Shown in pieces: positions 1-9,426 of a DNA stretch of 64,000 nucleotides. The position numbers were made by a program, and so were the translations under genes. This stretch comes from Ignavibacteriales bacterium (lineage in GTDB: Bacteria > Bacteroidota > Ignavibacteria > Ignavibacteriales > SURF-24): contig JAPLFH010000006.1 in assembly GCA_026390815.1 (NCBI GenBank), positions 186,001 through 250,000 on the forward strand. The letters run 5' to 3'. The notes beneath the pieces were generated by a model. The model was given only the letters and a program-made list of their open reading frames with translations, did not search any database and was not told the DNA's origin. The first letter of the stretch is position 1. Every line of letters begins with the position of its first letter.

Positions 1-195
1 ATTCTTAAATCTATAGTTCATAAAGATTTTGTTTTTATGAAAGATACTGATGAAATTGATGAGCTTGTAAAAGTTGCATCCAAATACAATCTGTTTGCTA
101 TTCCCATTGTTGATGGTGAAATGAACCTTGTGGGAAGTGTTATCATTAACGATATTATTTATGAACTGCTAAAAAGCCGCAGGAAGATTGCATAA
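1..195 (+). CDS. CBS-domain protein, C-terminal part only
   Basis: The frame is open from base 1 and ends in TAA at 193-195, so only the last 64 residues are present. They read as the second half of a CBS domain: a hydrophobic stretch with AIPIVDGE, then LVGSVIINDII, then a basic tail. CBS pairs bind adenine nucleotides or Mg2+ and gate transporters or enzymes. The next gene, 18 bases downstream on the same strand, is an Nramp-type metal transporter. In other genomes such transporters are often paired with a soluble protein carrying MgtE-type N-terminal and CBS domains, so this is probably that partner (inference). The 5' end lies outside the window and the full domain content cannot be seen. 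Confidence 0.75.
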   Translation: MLKSIVHKDFVFMKDTDEIDELVKVASKYNLFAIPIVDGEMNLVGSVIINDIIYELLKSRRKIA

Positions 196-213
196 TAGAG
201 AAGGAAAATCTTT

Positions 214-1455
214 ATGGCTTTAAAGAAAAAAACTTGGTATATAAATTTTGTTATCTTCTTAAGCATTTTAGGTCCAGGGATAATTACCGGAAGTGTTGAT
301 AACGACGCAGGTGGAATTACAACATATTCTGTTGCTGGTGCAATGTATGGTTACAGACTTCTATGGACAATGATTCCGGCATTTATTGTTTTGCTCGTTG
401 TTCAGGAAATGAATGCAAGAATGGGTATAGTAACAGGAAAAGGTTTGGCAGACCTAATCCGGGAAAATTTTGGGGTGAAGGTAACTTTTTTCATCTTTGT
501 TGGATTGCTGGTTGCTGATATTGGCAACACAACTACAGAATTTGCCGGCGTGGCTGGTAGCATGAATGTATTTGGAGTAAGCAAATATATTTCAGTTCCA
601 ATTGCTGCTGTATTTGTTTGGATGCTGGTTGTAAAAGGAACTTACAGATCGGTAGAAAAAATCTTTTTAATTTTTAGTGTATTCCTTCTCTCCTACGTGG
701 TTTCTGCATTGCTTGCTAAACCAGATTGGACTCATATCGGTATGGCAATGGTAAAACCGTCATTCGAATTAAATACAACCTTCCTAAGTATGGTAATTGG
801 GATTGTAGGAACAACAATTGCTCCGTGGATGCAATTCTATATGCAATCGGCTGTAATAGAAAAACGTATTAAGATTGAAGAATATAAATTTGTAATCTGG
901 GATGTAGTAATTGGATGTTTGGCAACAATTGTAGTTGCATTTTTTATTATAGTTGCATGTGGAGCGACACTGCACCAAAAAGGAATTCAAATAAATGATG
1001 CGAAAGATGCGGCTCTTGCACTTGAACCATTAGCAGGTGAGTTTGCCGCCTCTTTGTTTGCTTTGGGATTATTTATTGCTTCGGTTTTTGCAGCTACAAT
1101 TTTACCATTAGCAACCGCATTTTACATTTGCGAGGCGTTTGGTTTTGAAGCTGGTATTGATAAGAAACTTAAAGAAGCTCCGGAGTTTTATTCGTTCTTT
1201 ACAGGCATCATTCTTATTTCAGCCGCAATTATATTAATTCCTAAAGCTCCTCTTATTCTCATTACAATATGGTCGCAAGTTATAAATGGAATGCTATTAC
1301 CGGTTGTTTTAATCTGTATGATTGTTCTAATTAATAAGAAAGAGATAATGGGAAACTATGTAAATAGCGGGATAAAAAATTCAATTGGATGGATAACTAT
1401 AATAATATTAGTATCGCTTACTTTAATTTTAACTATAGAACCATTTTTTAAATAA
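214..1455 (+). CDS. Nramp-family divalent metal transporter (NRMT-like)
   Basis: A 413-residue inner-membrane protein with about 11 hydrophobic segments, the size expected for Nramp/SLC11 proton-coupled metal transporters. The TM1 motif, DPGN in classical Mn/Fe transporters, is replaced here by SVDNDAGG (about residues 27-34). The TM6 motif is TTIAPWMQF (about 199-207) instead of one containing MPH. Both changes match the Nramp-related magnesium transporters (NRMT) rather than Mn2+ transporters, so Mg2+ or Mn2+ is the likely substrate (inference from motifs). A purine-rich ribosome site (AGAAGG) precedes the ATG. It follows the CBS-domain gene closely and the two are probably co-transcribed. 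It is convergent with nanE, with only 8 bases between the stop codons. Confidence 0.88.
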   Translation: MALKKKTWYINFVIFLSILGPGIITGSVDNDAGGITTYSVAGAMYGYRLLWTMIPAFIVLLVVQEMNARMGIVTGKGLADLIRENFGVKVTFFIFVGLLVADIGNTTTEFAGVAGSMNVFGVSKYISVPIAAVFVWMLVVKGTYRSVEKIFLIFSVFLLSYVVSALLAKPDWTHIGMAMVKPSFELNTTFLSMVIGIVGTTIAPWMQFYMQSAVIEKRIKIEEYKFVIWDVVIGCLATIVVAFFIIVACGATLHQKGIQINDAKDAALALEPLAGEFAASLFALGLFIASVFAATILPLATAFYICEAFGFEAGIDKKLKEAPEFYSFFTGIILISAAIILIPKAPLILITIWSQVINGMLLPVVLICMIVLINKKEIMGNYVNSGIKNSIGWITIIILVSLTLILTIEPFFK

Positions 1456-1463
1456 ATTCAAAA

Positions 1464-2159
1464 CTACTTTTTAATTGAATTTTTAATTGCATCAACATAC
1501 CAACCAGTTACTATTCGTGGGCTTGTAATTGCTGTTCCAACAACTACTGTCCATGCGCCTCTCTTAATCATTTCTGCTGCAAATTCAGGAGAGTGTATTT
1601 TGCCTTCTGCAATTACCGGTATAGGGCTTTCCTTTGCTAATCTTTCAAGTAAATCAAAATCGGGTAAATCTTTGGGCAGATGTATTGTTTCTGGTGTATA
1701 GCCACTTAGAGTTGTAGACAGGCAATCTGCGCCAGCACTAATACAAGCAATTCCTTCTTCGTACAAGGCAACATCAGCCATAACAGTACAATCAAATTTT
1801 TTCTTTACTTCGGTTATGAACTCAGGTCCGGTTACTTGTTCTCGAAGACGAAATGTTCCATCAATTGCGATTATGTTGCAGCCAATATTTAACAATTCTT
1901 CTATTGCATCGAATGAACAGGTTATACAAACTGAGTTGTCCGGGAATTTTGTTTTTACTAATCCAATAACAGGAATGTTGACTGCCTGGATAATCTTTTT
2001 AGTTTTCTCAATTCCCTGGCTCCTGATTCCAACAGCTCCACCCATCTCAGCAGCTTTTGCAAACAGAGAAATTTGTTCCGGAGAATTGAAAGGATCAATC
2101 TCCTCTGACTGGCAGGAAACGATTAATCCTCCTTTCAATTTAATTAATACTTCTTTCAT
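1464..2159 (-). CDS. nanE: N-acetylmannosamine-6-phosphate 2-epimerase
   Basis: A 231-residue TIM-barrel protein of the NanE family, at the family's normal length. It converts ManNAc-6-P to GlcNAc-6-P in sialic acid or amino-sugar catabolism in the cytoplasm. Visible landmarks are LKGGLIVSCQS near the N-terminus, the catalytic-lysine segment GLVKTKF (K69), IAIDGTFR (about 98-104), VIAEGKI with the conserved Glu (E185), and GTAIT near 210 for phosphate binding. It is the last gene of a minus-strand run that begins with two transporters and a HyuA-type ATPase. The 167-base gap before it leaves room for its own promoter. No other nan gene (lyase, kinase, sialidase) is in the window, so its substrate source is unclear. 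Confidence 0.92.
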   Translation of the reverse strand: MKEVLIKLKGGLIVSCQSEEIDPFNSPEQISLFAKAAEMGGAVGIRSQGIEKTKKIIQAVNIPVIGLVKTKFPDNSVCITCSFDAIEELLNIGCNIIAIDGTFRLREQVTGPEFITEVKKKFDCTVMADVALYEEGIACISAGADCLSTTLSGYTPETIHLPKDLPDFDLLERLAKESPIPVIAEGKIHSPEFAAEMIKRGAWTVVVGTAITSPRIVTGWYVDAIKNSIKK

Positions 2160-2326
2160 ACTTTTTAATTCTTTTACTTATATAATGAATTTATGATTCC
2201 GAATTAATATACTGGAATTAATCTAAATAATTGGCAAAATCTACTAATAGAAAACCAGAGTGTTTTTATTACAATCTCCGATTAACTGATTCCTCTCGCA
2301 GCCTATTCTATTAAACTGGGACCATC

Positions 2327-3190
2327 TTAATTTTGCAATAATTTAATTTCAAACTCTTTTGCTTTAATCAATTCTTTTTCCGGTGAAAAAGATTGGTGTA
2401 AATAATTTTCAGTCGAAGATAAGTTTTTCAATGAAAATGAAATAACTGATTTGTTGATTTCAGGTAATGATTGTGCTGGTATAAGTTGAACTCTTGCATT
2501 CTCTGGTAATAGAGCTCTGGAAATTTCATCTAACTTTCTTTGTACGGAATGCTCAATTGATAAATCATCATCTTTTATAATCTCAAATGATGCCCAGATT
2601 CTTCCATCATTTAGTATAAGAGTTTTTTTTGCTTCTTCAAGAATTGGATAAGTTGGCTGTTTTAATCCCGAAATAAAAATGTTCACAAGAGATCTCTTAA
2701 TTTTTCTTGCATCAGGATCTGCGATAGTAACAAGTTGAAGATTATCTGAAGCATCGAAAAAATTATCGGCATAAAAAGTTACCAGTCCTTCTTTAGCCAT
2801 AAATTCTATTCCTTGAATTCTATTTTCCTCGATCTTTAGCCTTGACGGTGTAACATGAAAAAGTATTTCAATATTATTTTCTTCCAGTTCCTTTTGAAGA
2901 ATATATTTAACTACTTCAGGATTTAGAAAAAGATTTTCCTCATCCTCCCAAAGCAAACCTTGTTTTTCATTTATAATTCTCTTTAGAATTCTATCAACAA
3001 TAAATACAGATTGTTCTTCTGCCAAAAGTTTTTTCTGTAGACAATTTAAGCTCTCAGAAATGCTCCCACCTGTAAAACCATAAAAGTTTAGTAATAAAAC
3101 AGATTTACCTTGTTGGTTTTTTATTATTGAAGTTATTATACCGGATAACGAGGCACCAAAAACTATATGATCGTAAATCTTGTCCGACAT
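2327..3190 (-). CDS. FAD-dependent oxidoreductase-like protein (short form)
   Basis: 287 residues. The N-terminus has a beta-alpha-beta nucleotide-binding pattern (DHIVFGASLSGIITS, then a LLLNFYG strand), with the usual GxGxxG relaxed to GASLSG. A second segment around residues 130-160 (RIQGIEFMAKEG, then DNFFDASD) resembles the region in FAD_oxidored proteins where substrate-derived loops precede the ADG/ASD motif. Typical family members are 430 residues or longer, so this one is short and lacks an obvious C-terminal FAD-binding half. It may be a minimal or degenerate form. It lies 78 bases downstream of the HyuA-type gene on the same strand and is probably co-expressed. The substrate cannot be inferred. 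Confidence 0.6.
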   Translation of the reverse strand: MSDKIYDHIVFGASLSGIITSIIKNQQGKSVLLLNFYGFTGGSISESLNCLQKKLLAEEQSVFIVDRILKRIINEKQGLLWEDEENLFLNPEVVKYILQKELEENNIEILFHVTPSRLKIEENRIQGIEFMAKEGLVTFYADNFFDASDNLQLVTIADPDARKIKRSLVNIFISGLKQPTYPILEEAKKTLILNDGRIWASFEIIKDDDLSIEHSVQRKLDEISRALLPENARVQLIPAQSLPEINKSVISFSLKNLSSTENYLHQSFSPEKELIKAKEFEIKLLQN

Positions 3191-3268
3191 GTTTTAGTCC
3201 TAATAATAGTAATACCATCCTGAAATTTATTTTTTTGTAAATATGATTTGTACTGAATCTGTTTAAAT

Positions 3269-5425
3269 CTATTTTTTTCTAGCTGCAATTACAACTACCG
3301 GCTCAGTCGGCAATGTATTTTTCAATTCTATTTCTACCAAAGATAAAATTTGTGATTCTTGCACTAATCCTGTCATATCAATTATCCTGGCAGAAACAAG
3401 CAGAAAGATATCTGGCACAAGCGCACCAGCATCGCCAAATGTTGTTAGGTCCGCAATCATATCTTTGATTTTACTTTTTACATTTTGCGCTTCGACTTGT
3501 TCAGTCAAACAATCATTTACCTGAAGTTTAATTGTTCCTTCTTTGTCAACAACCCTGATATTTAAAACATTTTGTTTTATCAATCCAAACAAATGTTTAT
3601 CAGTTTTGTTGTATGATACTGCAGCAAGAAACGAAGTTTGTCCTGAGATATTCAAATTCTGCTTTTTCGTTTTGAAGGAAATTGCAGCTACATCAAGTAG
3701 TTCATCATCGGTCAACATTTTTACAACCAAATCCCTTGCCCGCATTTCACTTGAACCCATTGCAATTGCAATTACTTTTTTATTCTTGGTATCTATCTCA
3801 ATAGTAACTTCAATCGATTCTGGTATGGCGCCCATTGACTGAACTGAGTTTATTACTTCCTGCCGCATGGAAAGAATATCATTCTCCGTTGGATTTACAA
3901 TATTGCGTTCAACTGAATCTCTGATAATTCCCAGCGCAGCACCAATAGCAGAAACAACTTCGCAATTCTGCGCAATTTTATGTGGAACCTTCATATAGTT
4001 TGCGGTAAATGGTACAAGTGCAGAAGCGCCACCGCCTCCACCAACAAATTGCAATAAGTCATCATCAAGTTTATATTCGCGGGCAAGCTGCTTAATTACA
4101 GGTTTAATTTTTTCTGCGGAGATAGTTAATACTTCTTTGGCTATTTCTTTCGCTTCACAGTTGAAAATTTTTCCAATCGATTCATAACACGATTTAATTG
4201 CTTTTAAATTTGCCGATCCGTGTCCAACATCTTTTACTAACTCCAAAAGGTAAGACGCGCTAGTTGGAGTAATTGTAAACTTCTTTTCAGGATTGCTTTT
4301 TTTCTTAACAACCATATAATCATCAGGATCGCCATCTTTCGGTTTAATTTTTTCTAATTCAATATCTGAAAAATCTTCATCATCGGAGTATGCTTCGTAG
4401 GCAAGATTTGCAATGTGGGCGCTCCGCGGACCAACATCAATAATTTTATTTCCATTAAAACGGGGAATGGATCCGCCGGCAATTCCAAGTGTGCGCACAT
4501 CAAGAGTGCGAAGATACAACCGATTGCCGCCAATTTGTGCGCTTTTAACCTGCGGCTTTCCATTTTTAATAACTGAAATATCTGTTGAGGTTCCGCCAAC
4601 TTCCAGGAAAATTCCATCTGAAATTTTTACGTACATCAAAGCAGCAGTAACTCCGGCAGCCGGTCCAGACAGCATTGTAAGTATTGGTCTCTTTCGCATT
4701 TCATTGATGTCCATTATACCGCCGTCCGAGCGCATAACCATTAGTGGCGCTTTTATCCCGCTTTTACGAATAGATTCTTCGGTCATGTTTGCAGTTTCAA
4801 GCATTCTAGGCATCATACTGGCATTGATTATTGCAGTCCGTGTGCGTACTCTTAATCCATACAACTTAGAAATTTTACTTGCAGCGGTTGCCATCAAACC
4901 CATTTCTTCTGCGGCACAAGTTACATATTCTTCATTCGATGGATCATCCACACCAAAAGCTTCTGAGGCAACAATAATTTTTGCCCCGGCATTCACCAGT
5001 TTTTTTAATTCTTCGTTTACGGAATTTTTCCAATTCACTTTGCTTACATCAATAAAAGTAAAAATGATTGGCAGAATTTTTCCAGGTGCAAGCTGTATGT
5101 TGTTTAGATTGGTTTCCTTTTCTGCTCTTTTTCCTTCAAGACCTTTTCCCATCCCAACAACTCCAACAACAGCAACATCACCTTCAAGCAGTGCATTTGT
5201 AGCTTGTGTTGTTGAGTGAGCAATCAGAATAATTTCATCAGGATTTATTTTAGTTTGCGCGATAAGATTGTTCATCGAGTCAACAACACCTTTTGCAACA
5301 CCTTCGTTTGCGTTATGTGTGGTAGGAACGCAAGATTTGCCAATGATTGAATAATCCGTTATATCAACCGCAACTGCGTGAGTAAATGTTCCGCCAACAT
5401 CAATTCCTATTTTTATTTTTCGCAT
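3269..5425 (-). CDS. Hydantoinase/oxoprolinase (HyuA-type) family protein
   Basis: 718 residues. It opens with the ASKHA-fold phosphate-binding motif [12 protein letters not shown] (about 7-18), followed by [12 protein letters not shown], the SDGGIM and LSGPAAGV motifs, EVGGTSTD, and [12 protein letters not shown] near residue 460. These are hallmarks of the ATP-using HyuA subunit of hydantoinases, 5-oxoprolinases and acetone carboxylases, which open or carboxylate small carbonyl compounds. The last 200 or so residues do not resemble the usual HyuA C-terminal domain. No HyuB partner is nearby. Instead it sits between a permease gene (39 bases upstream) and an FAD oxidoreductase gene. The enzyme class is clear and the reaction is not. 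Confidence 0.8.
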   Translation of the reverse strand: MRKIKIGIDVGGTFTHAVAVDITDYSIIGKSCVPTTHNANEGVAKGVVDSMNNLIAQTKINPDEIILIAHSTTQATNALLEGDVAVVGVVGMGKGLEGKRAEKETNLNNIQLAPGKILPIIFTFIDVSKVNWKNSVNEELKKLVNAGAKIIVASEAFGVDDPSNEEYVTCAAEEMGLMATAASKISKLYGLRVRTRTAIINASMMPRMLETANMTEESIRKSGIKAPLMVMRSDGGIMDINEMRKRPILTMLSGPAAGVTAALMYVKISDGIFLEVGGTSTDISVIKNGKPQVKSAQIGGNRLYLRTLDVRTLGIAGGSIPRFNGNKIIDVGPRSAHIANLAYEAYSDDEDFSDIELEKIKPKDGDPDDYMVVKKKSNPEKKFTITPTSASYLLELVKDVGHGSANLKAIKSCYESIGKIFNCEAKEIAKEVLTISAEKIKPVIKQLAREYKLDDDLLQFVGGGGGASALVPFTANYMKVPHKIAQNCEVVSAIGAALGIIRDSVERNIVNPTENDILSMRQEVINSVQSMGAIPESIEVTIEIDTKNKKVIAIAMGSSEMRARDLVVKMLTDDELLDVAAISFKTKKQNLNISGQTSFLAAVSYNKTDKHLFGLIKQNVLNIRVVDKEGTIKLQVNDCLTEQVEAQNVKSKIKDMIADLTTFGDAGALVPDIFLLVSARIIDMTGLVQESQILSLVEIELKNTLPTEPVVVIAARKK

Positions 5426-5464
5426 AGAAGGAAAATCAGATAGTTTTCTTTATAATTTTTTTTA

Positions 5465-6931
5465 TTACATAAACATTATTGCTGAAATAGTCAGACCAAG
5501 AAAAGCAAGTATCCAGGTGTATGGAATTGTATTCCACAAAACTTTTTGAACATCTATCTGCATTTCGTTTGCCAGCCAAACATTGTGTGTATTTGTCGGA
5601 TCGCTTATTCCTTGTATCTGTCCAACTGCAAGCAGTAATCCCATTACTGCACCAGGATTTAAACCGCTGGCTAGAAATACCGCAGCAAGTCCGTAACCCA
5701 TTCCCCAGACATTTAATGGTCCGCGGTACAAAGCAAGCGGTGCAGCGATGGTAAATATTAATATGTATGCAAAAGCGTTTGTTGGAACAATTTGTAACAT
5801 CAAAGGACGAAGAAGATTTAAAACAGGCCAACCGTCTGGATAGTCTGGAAGTTTTACACCGGGACCCATAATTGCATTAAGCAGCATACCAATTCCAAAC
5901 ATCAGCGCAACAGCGGGCATTACAAGTCCGCCACCTTCAAAGATAGAACGCACAAATAAATTTAATCTTCCTTTCTGATAAGTTGAAACAAAGCAATAAA
6001 CTAATCCAACTATAAACGCTGCTATAAAATCAATATTAAAAATTAATATAAGGAAGAGGGGAATAACCGGAGTGAAATATGCGCTCCAGTGTACTTCATT
6101 TGATTTCTTTATAAAAAGTCTTATCAAGTTAAGAAGAAAAAGAAAAACTATTCCTCCGCCTATTAGCCATTTAAGTCCAAGCCAAATCAATGATAAAGTA
6201 TCTATAACTTTAACTTGCCAATATGAATCCAGCAAATAGAAGTAAGATAAAAAAACCGAGGCAACAACCAATACAACAACAACACTTCTAACAATTATTT
6301 TTTTAAGATCAAGATCATGTCCATCTTTGTAAAGCTGAATAGTAATATAAATTAATGCTGCAACGAAGGTCATTCCAAACATTGTTAAAGCGAAAGGACG
6401 AATCTGATCGACAGTTAAACCCATTACACTAACATAAACAGCCCAGTTGCCAACATTAAGTGTTCCACCAATACTTAAACCAATAAGAAAGATTCCTACA
6501 ATAGTCATCGGACCAATTCCAACCGAAGCCATAATTGGAAGAACTATAGTTGCAACCATTATGATAGCTCCAAGTCCACCAAGAGTTGTAAAGAGAAGAG
6601 TAATAAGCACAAGCATAATAACTGCAATTATCCACGGGTTATCACCAGAAAGTTCAGCACCTTTTTTTATAAAACTTTCTGCAACACCTGTCTTTTGAAG
6701 AATAACACTTAGCATGCTACCGAACATTGCAACGGTATAAGCATTATAGAGTTTTAGAGAACCTTGCCCAATAACATATTGAATTATATCAGGAATTTTT
6801 ACACCTCCAATTAGAGCAATTAGAAACGCCATTATAGGGAGAGCAATTAATGCCGGAATCTTTCGTAAAAACATTGATATTGCCATCACAAGGAAGACAA
6901 CAAAGAAAAGAATAAGCTGCAAAATTTCCAT
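5465..6931 (-). CDS. CitMHS/ion-transporter-superfamily permease
   Basis: 488 residues, almost entirely hydrophobic, with about 12 membrane segments. Glycine-rich re-entrant-like stretches TTLGGLGAIIMVATIVLPI (about 115-135) and GLSIGGTLNVGNWAVY (about 153-168) resemble those of the citrate/arsenite/Na+:H+ ion-transporter superfamily, with a related stretch near the C-terminus (LAVGQIQGISDPTNTHN). It probably moves an organic anion across the inner membrane. It lies 39 bases upstream of the HyuA-type gene in the same direction, so its cargo may be the substrate of that enzyme (inference). A CitMHS, GntP-like or C4-dicarboxylate assignment cannot be separated by eye. Confidence 0.7.
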   Translation of the reverse strand: MEILQLILFFVVFLVMAISMFLRKIPALIALPIMAFLIALIGGVKIPDIIQYVIGQGSLKLYNAYTVAMFGSMLSVILQKTGVAESFIKKGAELSGDNPWIIAVIMLVLITLLFTTLGGLGAIIMVATIVLPIMASVGIGPMTIVGIFLIGLSIGGTLNVGNWAVYVSVMGLTVDQIRPFALTMFGMTFVAALIYITIQLYKDGHDLDLKKIIVRSVVVVLVVASVFLSYFYLLDSYWQVKVIDTLSLIWLGLKWLIGGGIVFLFLLNLIRLFIKKSNEVHWSAYFTPVIPLFLILIFNIDFIAAFIVGLVYCFVSTYQKGRLNLFVRSIFEGGGLVMPAVALMFGIGMLLNAIMGPGVKLPDYPDGWPVLNLLRPLMLQIVPTNAFAYILIFTIAAPLALYRGPLNVWGMGYGLAAVFLASGLNPGAVMGLLLAVGQIQGISDPTNTHNVWLANEMQIDVQKVLWNTIPYTWILAFLGLTISAIMFM

Positions 6932-7089
6932 AATTGAATTATTACTTTAGATGAGTATAAAAACCTGGACAAAATTAGCAACTTTTAATAATAAATGAAA
7001 ATGGAAATTAAGTTTGGAAAGTCTCGTTTATTGTTTGATGCCAACTTGATGGATAGAAAAAACCATTCAGCAATTAATAAATGCAACAA

Positions 7090-8421
7090 CTAAGCAACAG
7101 TCGAAAATCCTCTCCTCTTATCAATGGTACTGGTAACTTTATTATAAATAACCAATGCAATGGCGGCTGTTACACCAATTGCAGCAAAATAAAACCAAAT
7201 GTAGTAAGAATGATCATAAGCTGTCTTTAATTGTTCAGGAGAAAGAGTATTGGGGTCTGGTGCATAAGCGGTTAATAAATATCCGGAAATTCCAAAGCCA
7301 AGAATTGATGAAAAGAACGAATGAAGATGGCTGAAACCTAAGTATAATCCTTCCTCTCCTTTTGGAGCCTGAAGAGAAAAGAATTCCAAGTAACGCGGTG
7401 AAATAAAGCATTCCGCTAATCCCTGGAAAACTATTCCTATAATCATCATTATTGTAATTGGATGTGCAGTGAATATTCCAAACACGGAAACCTGCGTACC
7501 TGCAACCGATTCCAATAAATAACTGGAAGCCATCATCAATGCAGAAAAGGGCATTAAGAACATTCCCACCGTCATAGAAGTAATTGCTTTTACCTTGCTC
7601 ATCAATGAAGTAATAAGCACAACTGTTGTCATCACAATAAACGGATTAACATTTGCTATCCATTCCGGGGAGGCATGCTCTCCGATTGTTCTTAAAACAT
7701 ATTTTGGCATTGTTGCGTAAAGCTGGTATTGAATAATCCAGAACCCGGTTATAATTAGAATTAATGTTAACAACCTTCCATTTTTTAATACGCGAACGAA
7801 TCCATCTAACACTTGCTTTATTGATTTACCCTCGCCATGAATATCAACATTCTTATAAAAAATTACCACTACAATCAAAGCGATGAAGGTCATACATGCA
7901 GAATAAAAATTAATTGATTCAATGCCCCATTCCAATCGTAACGGATAAGCAAAAGTTTTTCCAAGAAATGACCCCACGTTTACCATACCGTAAAAGATAG
8001 AATAACCACGCGCACGGTTTTGTTCTGAAGTTGTTTTGGCAACAGTACCGGTAATTATGGATTTAATAAACGAACCACCAAACATTAGAATTACTAATGC
8101 AGGTAAAACTGTTGGTTTATAGGGAAGTGCACCTAAAGTAAAATAACCAATGGTTAACAGAGAGAATGCAAGTATAATTGCTTTTCTAAATCCAATCTTA
8201 TCAGCAAATGCACCTGTGAACATCGGAAGAAAATATAACCCGGCTGAAAAAACTCCGCCAATCCAAGCAGCCCAAATATCATTATAACCAACTATGCGCG
8301 TAAGGTATAATGTAATTGCTATGAAAACTGCATAGTAAGCTGAACGCTCGAATAACTCAACAATGTTAGAAGTCCAGAATGCTCGTGGAAATTTCCAACT
8401 TAATTTATATTCCTTTTGCAT
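7090..8421 (-). CDS. POT/PTR-like MFS transporter
   Basis: 443 residues from the chosen ATG at 8421, with 12 predicted membrane segments. The segment NIVELFERSAYYAVF near the N-terminus matches the ExxERxxYY signature of proton-dependent oligopeptide (POT/PTR2) transporters. GAFADKIGFRKAI is the MFS loop 2-3 motif and GTVAKTT follows in TM4. The frame stays open to 8481, but the extra 20 residues are not membrane-like and would leave only 14 bases to the divergent gene at 8496, so 8421 is preferred. Di- or tripeptide uptake is likely, but the family also contains other symporters. It heads the minus-strand run that continues with the CitMHS-like permease after a 158-base gap. Confidence 0.75.
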   Translation of the reverse strand: MQKEYKLSWKFPRAFWTSNIVELFERSAYYAVFIAITLYLTRIVGYNDIWAAWIGGVFSAGLYFLPMFTGAFADKIGFRKAIILAFSLLTIGYFTLGALPYKPTVLPALVILMFGGSFIKSIITGTVAKTTSEQNRARGYSIFYGMVNVGSFLGKTFAYPLRLEWGIESINFYSACMTFIALIVVVIFYKNVDIHGEGKSIKQVLDGFVRVLKNGRLLTLILIITGFWIIQYQLYATMPKYVLRTIGEHASPEWIANVNPFIVMTTVVLITSLMSKVKAITSMTVGMFLMPFSALMMASSYLLESVAGTQVSVFGIFTAHPITIMMIIGIVFQGLAECFISPRYLEFFSLQAPKGEEGLYLGFSHLHSFFSSILGFGISGYLLTAYAPDPNTLSPEQLKTAYDHSYYIWFYFAAIGVTAAIALVIYNKVTSTIDKRRGFSTVA

Positions 8422-8495
8422 GGTTTGGTTGTCTCTGTTTTCGTATATATTTTTGAAGGGCAAATATACAAAACAATTCATTAAATCTATTTAAT

Positions 8496-9389
8496 TTGAT
8501 AAATAAAAACGGCTCTCATTTCAAATCTGCACTTCTGGCAGTTTTCGTTACTTTCCTCTGGTCAACTTCTTGGGTACTAATTAAAATTGGATTGAAAAAT
8601 ATTCCGGCTATAACTTTTGCAGGATTAAGATACACAATTGCTTTTGTTTGCCTTGTTCCGGTATTCGTCTTTTCAAAAAATTTTAAGGGCGAGATTGGAA
8701 AAATTAATCTAAATGATTTTTTCAAAATATTTTTACTTGGAATTCTATTTTATTTTATCACTCAAGGTTCACAATTCCTTGGACTATTTTATCTTCCCTC
8801 AGTTACGGTTACCTTAATGCTAAACTTTACCACTATTATTGTAGCTGCAATTGGAATCTTATTTTTAGGTGAAAAGCCTTCATTGGTTCAGTGGATTGGA
8901 ATAATTTTATTTACAATTGGTGCAGTAATTTATTTTATTCCAGTCAGCTTTCCTCAAAGTGAGTGGATTGGATTATTAATAGTCTTAATTGGAGTTTTTG
9001 CAAATGCATTATCATCAGTTCTGGGAAGAAGTCTTAATAGAAAGGGGAATCTTCGTCCGCTTACAATAACCGTCTTAAGTATGGGTGTTGGGGCAATATT
9101 GCTATTGATTACAGGAATATCATTACAGGGATTTCCAGCTTTAGGTTTGAATTCCTGGTTAATAATAATATGGCTGGCGATAATTAATACGGCAATTGCA
9201 TTTACAATCTGGAATCATACATTACGAACACTCACCGCAGCAGAATCAAGTATAATTAACAATACGATGCTAATACAAATTGCAATTCTTGCCTGGATTT
9301 TCCTGGGAGAAACTTTGGATACGAAAGAAATAGTCGGACTAATCTTTGCTGCTTGTGGAGCATTTGCTGTGCAGATAAAGAGGAAATAA
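8496..9389 (+). CDS. EamA/DMT-family transporter
   Basis: 297 residues forming ten membrane helices in two EamA repeats (about 8-140 and 155-293), the standard RhaT/YdcZ-type drug/metabolite exporter layout. Landmarks are LWSTSWVLIKIGLKNIPAI in TM1, GEKPSLVQWIGIIL before TM5, and LGETLDTKEIVGLIF in the second repeat. The frame begins with TTG at 8496. No strong ribosome-binding site is visible, so the start is uncertain by a few codons. It is transcribed away from the POT-type gene with a very short shared promoter region. Substrates of this family are diverse (amino acids, nucleosides, metabolites) and cannot be inferred. Confidence 0.85.
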   Translation: MINKNGSHFKSALLAVFVTFLWSTSWVLIKIGLKNIPAITFAGLRYTIAFVCLVPVFVFSKNFKGEIGKINLNDFFKIFLLGILFYFITQGSQFLGLFYLPSVTVTLMLNFTTIIVAAIGILFLGEKPSLVQWIGIILFTIGAVIYFIPVSFPQSEWIGLLIVLIGVFANALSSVLGRSLNRKGNLRPLTITVLSMGVGAILLLITGISLQGFPALGLNSWLIIIWLAIINTAIAFTIWNHTLRTLTAAESSIINNTMLIQIAILAWIFLGETLDTKEIVGLIFAACGAFAVQIKRK

Positions 9390-9426
9390 ATTTATTTAAT
9401 GCCAGATAAAAAATCTCACAAATTAA

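Noticed and set aside
1816-2196. A 126-codon open frame on the plus strand opposite nanE
   Set aside because: Shadow of nanE, whose motifs are complete on the minus strand.
4413-5219. A 268-codon open frame on the plus strand opposite the HyuA-type gene
   Set aside because: Antisense shadow of a gene with clear HyuA motifs; its translation has no recognisable domain and it has no ribosome site.
5436-5831. A 131-codon minus-strand frame overlapping the CitMHS-like permease
   Set aside because: Different frame of the same strand, rich in Cys and Ser/Arg with no membrane pattern; the 488-residue permease frame is far better.
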